This document shows, in pieces, positions 7,020 through 13,900 of a DNA stretch of 37,162 nt. The DNA is from a virus: IMG/VR virus record IMGVR_UViG_3300034093_001004, positions 1-37,162 of that record, one strand, 5' to 3'. Position numbers and translations under genes: made by a program. Position 1 is the stretch's first letter, and each line of letters starts with the position of its first letter. The notes under the pieces were generated by a model. The model was given only the letters and a program-made list of their open reading frames with translations. It searched no databases and had not been told where the DNA came from.

Positions 7020-8639
7020 TTAAAAAGTGCCACCATCTATGTTAGCAAATGACGGTGCTGAACCAGAACCACCAGAAACTAATACTTGCCCTGCGGTTCC
7101 CGCAGCAGTTACACCTAAAGCACTAGTTCCGTTACCAAAAATAATACCGTTTGTAGTAAAAGTACCTGCACCAGTACCACCATCTGCAACTGCTAAATCA
7201 GTAATACCAGTAATAGAACCACCAGTAATAGTAACATTAGAAGATTCAAGATTTGCAAGAAGAGTGCCGACAGTAATAGATAAATTGCCAGTTGAAGCAC
7301 CAGTAAAAGTACCAGTACCTACAATAAACTTATCTTCTGATTCATCAAATCCCATGAAAGCATTATTTGCACTTCCACGTTCAAAAATAATACCAGCATC
7401 ACTTGACGGCTCTCCGGTAACTCCGTTACCCAATTCAAGCAAAAGATCAGATACTACGGTGTTGGTAGTTGATACTGTAGTAGTTGTACCATTTACAGTA
7501 AGGTTACCACTAACAGTAAGATTTTGACCAATAGTAACATTATCTGGCAACCCAATTTGAACTTGACCTGCCGAAATAGTAGTTTCGATTTCATTTGCTG
7601 TACCAGCCAAAGTCAATGTACTGCCGCCAGCTATTGAAACAGGTGATCCACTTCCGCCAGCAATGCTAAATGAAGTTGAAATAACATCTGTTGTTACTGA
7701 AGTTACCAAACCTTTTGCATTTACTGTAATAACAGGTATTGCTGTAGTTGAACCAAATGTTCCAACATTTGAGTTAACAGTTGCTAATGTACCTGTAGCA
7801 GTTACGTTTCCTGAACCGTCAAAATTTCCACTGTTGTAAGTTAAATCACCACTTATGGCAATTGTTCTTGGAGTAGTCAGTGTTGCAGCAGAACCGGTTG
7901 TGTTCTGGTTACCAGTAGTGTTAACACCAGGCAAATCAATGTTTGCTGAACCATCAAAGGAAACACCACCAATATTTCTAGCGGTTGTTAAAGTGGCTGC
8001 TGATCCTGTAGTGTTTTGATTGCCACCGGTGTTAACACCTGGCAGATCAATGTTTGCTGAACCATTAAAGGAAACACCACCAATATTTCTAGCGGTTGTT
8101 AAAGTGGCTGCTGATCCAGTTGTATTCTGGTTACCAGTTTCATTGACACCTGGCAAGTTAATGTTTGCTGAACCATCGAATGAAACACCACCAATGTTTC
8201 TAGCAGTTGTTAAAGTGGCTGCTGACCCCGTTGTATTCTGGTTACCAGTTGAATTCACACCCGGTAAGTTAATGTCTGCTGAACCATTAAATGAAACACC
8301 ACCAATGTTTCTAGCAGTGGCTAATGTTGTGGCAGTAGAAGCGTTACCTGTTAAAGCCGCAGTAATTGTTCCTGCTGCAAAATTGCCTGAAGCATCACGC
8401 TTTACAAGTTTAGAGGCAGTATTGGCATCAGTTGCGCCATCAACAATGTCAGTATAATACTTACCGCCAACTGTATGGATTACTGCTGAACCATCATTAT
8501 TAAGTGATTCAATAAATAGTTTCGCACTAACACCATTATTTGATTTGTCTTGAGTGTAAGCCATTTCCGCTTCAACCAGTTGCGTGGTTGTCGGTGCAGT
8601 AGACCCTTCTGAGCGTTTAATCTGAATTATTGTTGCCAT
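7020..8639 (-). CDS. Tail fibre protein with four 37-residue repeats
   Basis: A 539-aa fibre protein. N-terminal adaptor: IIQIKRSEGSTAPTTTQLVE, then AEMAYTQD and a segment with KLFIESLNNDGSAVIHTVGG. Residues 107-254 are four tandem 37-residue repeats (ARNIGGVSFNGSANIDLPGV type). A central region (about 255-400) includes TTISAGQVQIGLPDNVTIGQ and VSGNLTVNGTTTTVSTTNTV, and a domain with LLLELGNGVTGEPSSDAGII (~405-450) follows. It ends FANIDGGTF, almost the same end as the adjacent 86-aa protein. ATG 8639 has an AAAGGT site. It shares repeats and exit sequence with the 1011-aa fibre, so the two are paralogous in part. Role: fibre shaft or adhesin in the virion, by family resemblance. Confidence 0.85.
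   Translation of the reverse strand: MATIIQIKRSEGSTAPTTTQLVEAEMAYTQDKSNNGVSAKLFIESLNNDGSAVIHTVGGKYYTDIVDGATDANTASKLVKRDASGNFAAGTITAALTGNASTATTLATARNIGGVSFNGSADINLPGVNSTGNQNTTGSAATLTTARNIGGVSFDGSANINLPGVNETGNQNTTGSAATLTTARNIGGVSFNGSANIDLPGVNTGGNQNTTGSAATLTTARNIGGVSFDGSANIDLPGVNTTGNQNTTGSAATLTTPRTIAISGDLTYNSGNFDGSGNVTATGTLATVNSNVGTFGSTTAIPVITVNAKGLVTSVTTDVISTSFSIAGGSGSPVSIAGGSTLTLAGTANEIETTISAGQVQIGLPDNVTIGQNLTVSGNLTVNGTTTTVSTTNTVVSDLLLELGNGVTGEPSSDAGIIFERGSANNAFMGFDESEDKFIVGTGTFTGASTGNLSITVGTLLANLESSNVTITGGSITGITDLAVADGGTGAGTFTTNGIIFGNGTSALGVTAAGTAGQVLVSGGSGSAPSFANIDGGTF
7878..8321 (-). repeat. Four tandem 111-bp repeats in fibre gene
   Basis: Residues 107-254 of the 539-aa fibre are four 37-residue copies, differing at few positions (FNGS/FDGS, INLPG/IDLPG, a variable residue after PGVN). 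The DNA matches the repeats in the other fibre gene closely enough for homologous recombination. Confidence 0.9.
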
Positions 8640-8664
8640 TTAAAATTACCTTTTGTTATTATTA

Positions 8665-8925
8665 TTAAAAAGTTCCGCCATCTAAGTTTCCTAAACTAGC
8701 TGCAAATGGAGATGCTTCCCAGTTTCCACTAGCTTCATTATATAATAATGTATAACCATCTGCCACATCACTTACATCTACACCCTGAAGTTGACCTATT
8801 GCAGTAGAAGTTACTTGTTTACTGTTAGAGGTAACTATATTAACTGATCTAGAAGAATTTGGTGTAGATGTTAATGCAACTTTAGTTCCAGTTGATGTAG
8901 TTGGCAAAATTACGTTTACTGCCAT
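8665..8925 (-). CDS. Small virion protein ending DGGTF
   Basis: An 86-aa protein. The centre reads LQGVDVSDVADGYTLLYNEA followed by SGNWEASP, and it ends LGNLDGGTF. I associate the VADGYTLLYNEASG motif with small tail-fibre-cluster proteins of marine T4-like phages; function unestablished. ATG 8925 overlaps the TAA of the 108-aa gene by one base (TAATG), so the two are probably translated together. The DGGTF end is shared with the next fibre protein. Confidence 0.75.
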   Translation of the reverse strand: MAVNVILPTTSTGTKVALTSTPNSSRSVNIVTSNSKQVTSTAIGQLQGVDVSDVADGYTLLYNEASGNWEASPFAASLGNLDGGTF

Positions 8926-9251
8926 TATCGGGTTACCTCAGGATTTACTGTTAGAATACCTTCTAATACCCTTAGAGTTTCTTGATTACTTTGTATTTCT
9001 ACATCATATACATAACGACCAGATTTTAAAGCAGCAGTTTGCGTTGCTGTTAAACTGATAGTAATTTCACCTTCTAAACTGTCTTTAGCAGTTGTAAAAT
9101 CTACTTTAGTGGAAGAATAATAACTTCTTCTAATTTGTGCAAAAATTGTATAATTAGTTAGATCTTTTTTTGTACCATCCACATTTGCTAAATCAAATGT
9201 AAATTCAAAAGTAGTTCCTTGATCTAAATAAATGTTATTTACTGTAGCCAT
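8925..9251 (-). CDS. Small beta-rich virion protein, first gene of fibre unit
   Basis: A 108-aa protein, predominantly beta with alternating hydrophobics: DQGTTFEFTFDL, LTNYTIFAQIRRSYYSS, and SGRYVYDVEIQSN followed by RVLEGILTVNPEVTR. The pattern (DLTNYT, QIRRSY, LEG.LTV.PEVTR) is a small family I associate with T4-like marine phage tail clusters, similar in layout to Ig-like or BppU-N-like baseplate domains. ATG 9251 has an AGAAG site. A late promoter lies 35 bases upstream and a terminator lies beyond that, so this gene opens a transcription unit running through the fibres. Probable baseplate- or fibre-attached structural protein; exact role unknown. Confidence 0.75.
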   Translation of the reverse strand: MATVNNIYLDQGTTFEFTFDLANVDGTKKDLTNYTIFAQIRRSYYSSTKVDFTTAKDSLEGEITISLTATQTAALKSGRYVYDVEIQSNQETLRVLEGILTVNPEVTR

Positions 9252-9285
9252 ATTTAATGCTTCTAAGTAGATTACTTCTTTTCTT

Positions 9286-9293
9286 TATTTATA
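9286..9293 (-). promoter_or_regulatory. T4-type late promoter TATAAATA
   Basis: Exact TATAAATA on the minus strand, in the 227-base gap, 35 bases before the ATG at 9251 and downstream of the hairpin terminator at 9351-9372. The location restarts transcription for the fibre genes. Confidence 0.8.
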
Positions 9294-9342
9294 ATATTAA
9301 AAAAGTGAAACAATATTAAAAAAAATATATTGTCAATAATTA

Positions 9343-9372
9343 TATAATAAAAACCCCCTGAAACGGGGGTTT
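9343..9372 (-). terminator. Rho-independent terminator
   Basis: On the minus strand a perfect 8-bp stem (AAACCCCC / GGGGGTTT, 9351-9358 with 9365-9372) encloses a 6-base loop and is followed by a T-rich run (TTTTT ATTATATA). It lies about 107 bases after the stop of the 84-aa gene and closes the oxygenase/collagen-like transcription unit. It is the only convincing intrinsic terminator in the window. Confidence 0.85.
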
Positions 9373-9478
9373 GGTTTACAGTTAAAATATAACTTGTTTA
9401 AGGTTGAGTCCGCCAGTAGTATGTCACTAATGCTGTATCCTGAATAATATTTTTTTACACTCCGATAATTAGATTACG

Positions 9479-9733
9479 TTATTCCTGAATATCGGGTATA
9501 ATTTCATAGCTCTTTACGTTGCGAGCATCAAATGCAACCATGGATGTACTAGTTCTAAAAAATAAAGGACAAAAGTGCCACGCTGATGGCTCGTTATTTT
9601 TTACAGAAATAACCCTGTCAATTTCTTCTATTGCCTCTTCCATGGAAGTAATCATTCGTCCATTGATACTCAGTTCCGGTTCACACACCACTGGGTGTAC
9701 TGTGTCATTGTTATCAGTTATGTTTATATGCAC
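9479..9733 (-). CDS. Small hypothetical protein, last gene before terminator
   Basis: An 84-aa protein of unknown function beginning MHINITDNNDTVHPVVCEPE. It contains NGRMITSMEEAIEEIDRVIS (likely a helix) and AFDARNVKSYEIIPD. The start is GTG at 9733, chosen because AAAGGAG lies 6 bases upstream, the strongest ribosome site in this part of the window. It follows the second oxygenase after a 45-base gap containing an AATAAATA near-match to a late promoter, and is followed by a hairpin terminator. No signal peptide, membrane segment or known motif is seen. Position suggests a link to the fibre/oxygenase operon, but nothing in the sequence shows it. Confidence 0.7.
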   Translation of the reverse strand: MHINITDNNDTVHPVVCEPELSINGRMITSMEEAIEEIDRVISVKNNEPSAWHFCPLFFRTSTSMVAFDARNVKSYEIIPDIQE

Positions 9734-9762
9734 AACAAGCTCCTTTCGAAATAGTTGTAAGT

Positions 9763-9770
9763 TATTTATT
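9763..9770 (-). promoter_or_regulatory. Possible weak late promoter AATAAATA
   Basis: One mismatch from TATAAATA, in the short gap before the 84-aa gene and 30 bases from its GTG. In such AT-rich DNA a one-mismatch match is weak evidence. Confidence 0.3.
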
Positions 9771-9778
9771 AAAAATTA

Positions 9779-10372
9779 TTATCTAAATTCAACCCATCCT
9801 GTCATAATGTACTTTTCGCCCGACAAAGGAGGATTGCCCCTATGAGTCCACGGATAATTGGGAGGGAATATAATTAAACGGCCTTTCTTTGCAGAAATAC
9901 GCTTTGATTGATAAAGAAACTCTGTTTCGCCACCCTCTGCCACATCATTCAAATACAATATATAAACACCTATTCTATCTGAAAAATTTTTTGTACCATC
10001 TTCACTATGCCACACGTGGTATCCACCAGACGGCATTGTTTTTTGGACCTTGTACGTGTAAATTGTTTGCTCTTGGTAGTTACGCAATTCACTAAAATTG
10101 TTAGTGTAATCTTTATAACACACATCCCAAAAAGCCGTGTTAAATTCCTGCAGCAAATGTTGAATGTGCGGATAAGAAAAATTAATTTCATTTGACGTAG
10201 GATTTATATTACACGATTCATCTTTTTTTAATGTTTCGGCAGTTGATCTACTGTAGGTTCTATTATTTGCTTGACACCATTTAAAATGGTCAATTACCTT
10301 ATCACAAAAATCAATTGAAAATGCACCATCATATGTTCCAATAAAATTATCATACTGTGTTGTTATATTCAT
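9779..10372 (-). CDS. 2-oxoglutarate/Fe(II) oxygenase, prolyl 4-hydroxylase-like
   Basis: A 197-aa double-stranded beta-helix oxygenase of the prolyl 4-hydroxylase superfamily. Visible active site: YHVWHSED (118-125) supplies His122 and Glu124 (or Asp125); His177 in PWTHRG is the distal iron ligand; Lys187 in GEKYIMTGW, ten residues on, fits the 2OG-binding Lys of collagen-type P4H. EGGETEFLY (146-154) and KKGRLIIFPP (162-171) are typical core strands. The enzyme would hydroxylate a residue using O2 and 2OG in the host cytoplasm. ATG 10372 overlaps the stop of the other oxygenase (ATGA), which itself overlaps the collagen-like fibre, so the three are translated as a block and the fibre is the obvious candidate substrate (inference). 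An HxE rather than HxD triad would be uncommon but has precedent in clavaminate synthase. Such oxygenases are common in marine T4-like phages with largely unknown targets. Confidence 0.88.
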   Translation of the reverse strand: MNITTQYDNFIGTYDGAFSIDFCDKVIDHFKWCQANNRTYSRSTAETLKKDESCNINPTSNEINFSYPHIQHLLQEFNTAFWDVCYKDYTNNFSELRNYQEQTIYTYKVQKTMPSGGYHVWHSEDGTKNFSDRIGVYILYLNDVAEGGETEFLYQSKRISAKKGRLIIFPPNYPWTHRGNPPLSGEKYIMTGWVEFR

Positions 10373-10962
10373 CTAAATTTAGGCCCCGTTATCCATGCAA
10401 CTAAAGTTTTTCTCACTCCACTAGTAACTGGTGTTACTCTATGTAGTACGTAACTTGGAAATAAAACTGCCAAACCTTTTTGTTTTTCAACAACAACAGG
10501 TTCACGGCTGGATAATATTTCCAAATTACCTCCCTCATATTTATCAGGGTCACTTAACTGTATAACTATTGATAATTTTCTGGGAGTTTCTGTATTACTG
10601 CCCGCGTCCTGATGCCAATCATAGTGTCCATCTTTATCACTATTATATACAGAAAACTGCAAACTTTCACATAACCCATGTATATCAAAACCATAATACT
10701 GACCATTGAGGTTTTGTATAATATATCTCAATCTATTATATAACCAGTCTGAACTTTGGTCGTAATGAATCCAAGATACATCGGTACTACGATAGTTATC
10801 ATCTATTTGACCTTTACCTATTGTAGCTGGATTTTTTATACCTGATTCACCCATTTCTATTATTTGTTTTATTTCACTATCAGAAAAACCATCCCGCCAT
10901 GTTGTGAAGGAATGATCACCATACCCCTTGGAAGGAGCTGGTGGAAAAATATAATGTGTCAT
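10369..10962 (-). CDS. 2-oxoglutarate/Fe(II) oxygenase, PKHD/PiuC-like hydroxylase
   Basis: A 197-aa oxygenase with a canonical facial triad: HYDWHQDAG (113-121) gives His117-x-Asp119, the distal His is His174 in YVLHRVTPV, and Arg184 in GVRKTLVAW, ten residues later, would bind 2OG. KYEGGNLEIL (141-150) and KGLAVLFPS (162-170) complete the jelly-roll signature. The Arg-type end is that of PKHD/PiuC-like hydroxylases rather than classical P4H with Lys, so the two adjacent oxygenases probably differ in substrate or residue. ATG 10962 overlaps the TGA of the collagen-like fibre (ATGA), a strong sign of coupled translation. Fibre hydroxylation is therefore the leading hypothesis; nucleic-acid or metabolite substrates are not excluded. 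Both oxygenases are exactly 197 aa and end in FR but are clearly diverged. Confidence 0.88.
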   Translation of the reverse strand: MTHYIFPPAPSKGYGDHSFTTWRDGFSDSEIKQIIEMGESGIKNPATIGKGQIDDNYRSTDVSWIHYDQSSDWLYNRLRYIIQNLNGQYYGFDIHGLCESLQFSVYNSDKDGHYDWHQDAGSNTETPRKLSIVIQLSDPDKYEGGNLEILSSREPVVVEKQKGLAVLFPSYVLHRVTPVTSGVRKTLVAWITGPKFR

Positions 10963-13900
10963 TGTCTATCCCAATCTACTACAATTTCACCTGTACTTGC
11001 TACAGTTACTGGAAATGTAGTTCTCATTGTAATTGATGCTTGCGCGTTTTGTGTGTTAGCCGCTGATCCAGAATTACCTGAGTTGCCAGCAGCCGCCCCT
11101 GTTCCATTATTACCTGTTGTGCCAGGATTACCATTTGATCCTGCTCCCCCTGGACTACCTGCTGGTGTTCCGGTACCGTCATTGCCAGATGCACCGGGAT
11201 TACCATTTGATCCTGCTCCTCCTGGACTGCCTGCAGGTGTACCTGTTCCATTTGCACCTGTAGTGCCAGGATTACCATTTGCCCCGGCAGATCCTGGACT
11301 ACCTGCTGGTGTACCTGTTCCATTTGCTCCTGTTGTGCCAGGATTACCATTTGATCCTGCTCCCCCTGGACTACCTGCTGGTGTTCCGGTACCGTCATTG
11401 CCAGATGCACCGGGATTACCATTTGCTCCGGCAGATCCTGGACTACCTGCTGGTGTACCTGTTCCATTTGCTCCTGTAGTGCCAGGATTACCATTTGCTC
11501 CGGCAGATCCTGGACTACCTGCAGGTGTTCCGGTACCGTTGTTACCAGATGCACCGGGATTACCATTTGCTCCGGCGCCTCCTGGACTACCACTTGTTGC
11601 ACCAGAACCATCAGCTCCAGGATTACCGGGATTACCAGCAAATCCTGGATTACCAGCACCTCCTGGACTAGCACCAGATCCTGGATTACCACTGGCACCT
11701 GGATTACCATTTGCTCCGGCGCCTCCTGGACTACCACCTGTTGCACCAAAACCATCAGATCCAACATTACCATTATTACCAGCACCTCCTGAATTACCAG
11801 CACCTCCTGGACTAGCACCAGATCCTGGATTACCACTGGCACCTGGATTACCACTGGCACCTGTAGCACCAGTATTCCCTGGAGAACCGGAACCTGCACT
11901 GCCACCTGCTCCACCACCTGAACCACCACCGGGTGAGCCGGGATTACCTTGGCCTTGAAAGTTTATTGTTATATCACCAAAAGCATCACTAGCAGAGCCA
12001 CCGCCACCGCCACCACCGCCACCTGTTTCACCGGTGCCTCCGGCATTACCGGTTCCACCTGCATTGCCAGGATTACCAGCAGAACCACCAGCACCACCAG
12101 AACCATTGAACCCTGGATTACCAGGATTGCCTGCATTGCCAGGATTGCCAGCAGAACCACCTGCACCACCAGAACCATTATTACCAGGATTTCCTGATGC
12201 ACCTGGATTACCGGCATTACCAGCGCCGCCGCCGCCTCCCCCAGAACCATTACTACCTGGGTTTCCTGAATTACCTGATGCACCTGGGTTACCAGCAGAA
12301 CCACCTGCACCACCAGAACCATTATTACCAGGATTTCCTGATGCACCTGGATTACCGGCATTACCAGCAGAACCACCTGCACCACCAGAACCATTAGAAC
12401 CTGGATTTCCTGCATTACCTGATGCGCCTGGATTACCGGCATTACCACCAGCGCCGCCTGCCCCATTATTACCAGGATTTCCTGATGCACCAGAATTGCC
12501 AGGATTACCAGCAGAACCACCAGCGCCGCCTGCCCCATTATTACCAGGATTTCCTGAATTGCCTTGAGCGCCAGGATTACCAGCAGAACCACCAGCGCCA
12601 CCAGAACCATTAGTACCTGGGTTTCCTGCATTACCTGATGCACCTGGGTTACCAGCAGAACCACCTGCACCACCAGAACCATTAGAACCTGGGTTTCCTG
12701 ATGCACCAGAATTGCCAGGATTACCAGCAGAACCACCTGCACCACCAGAACCATTAGTACCTGGGTTTCCTGGTTCACCAGCGTTGCCAGCGTTGCCCGT
12801 TACTCCTGCAGTACCTGCAGTACCTGCAGCGCCGCCAGCAAAATTAATAGAAAAAACATTCGATACAGAACCTATATTACCAGCTGCTCCGGCACTACCT
12901 GATGCGCCTGGATTACCAGGACTTCCAGCGGCACCAGGATTTGCACCTGTACCTGAAGCACCTGTGTTGCCTGATGCGCCTGAATTACCAGGACTTCCAG
13001 CGGCACCAGGATTTGCACCTGTACCTGAAGCACCTGTATTACCAGCTACACCAGAATTGCCAGGACTTCCTGACGAACCAGAGTTGGCACCCGTACCCGA
13101 AGCACCTGTATTACCAGCTTCTCCTGGATTACCAGGACTTCCTGACGAACCAGAGTTGGCACCCGTACCCGAAGCACCTGTATTACCAGCTGCTCCTGGA
13201 TTACCAGGACTTCCAGCGGCACCAGGATTTGCACCTGTACCTGAAGCACCTGTATTACCAACTGCACCCGAATTGCCAGGACTCCCTGAATTACCACTTG
13301 TTGCACCAGAACCATCAGCCCCAGGGTTGCCTGATGCGCCTGGATTACCAGGACTTCCTGGATTACCAGAATTGGCACCAGAACCACCAGCCCCAGGGTT
13401 GCCTGATGCGCCTGGATTACCAGGACTTCCTGGACTACCACTTGTTGCACCAGAACCACCAGCCCCAGGGTTGCCTGATGCACCAGAATTGCCAGGGCTT
13501 CCTGGACTACCACTTGTTGCACCAGAACCACCAGCCCCAGGGTTGCCTGCTGCTCCTGAGCTAGTAGGACTTTGCACATTTCCTGAACTAGCACCAGATC
13601 CTGCATTGCCAGGATTACCAGCAGAACCACCGCTACCTGGTGAACCACCGCTACCAGGATTGCCTCCAGAACCGCCGCTGCCACCACTGCCACCCACGCC
13701 TACGAAACCGGAGGCGTATACATCTGTGGTTTGATTTGCTGTGGCTGTTGTTGTTCCACTACTGCCACCAGGACCACCGTTGCCTGATCCTGGGTTCCCA
13801 CCTACACCAGTAAATGTTCCGGTAAAATAAGCTGGAAATTGACCCAAATAGAGGAAAAACGGTGATGTGCCACCGCCAGCTCCACCAGCTCCACCAGCTC

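Noticed and set aside
5044-8321. CRISPR-like array from regularly spaced repeats
   Set aside because: The 111-bp units are coding, in frame, contiguous and without unique spacers.
10007-10195. Plus-strand frames opposite the second oxygenase
   Set aside because: They are antisense to a gene with an intact active-site pattern and have no ribosome site.
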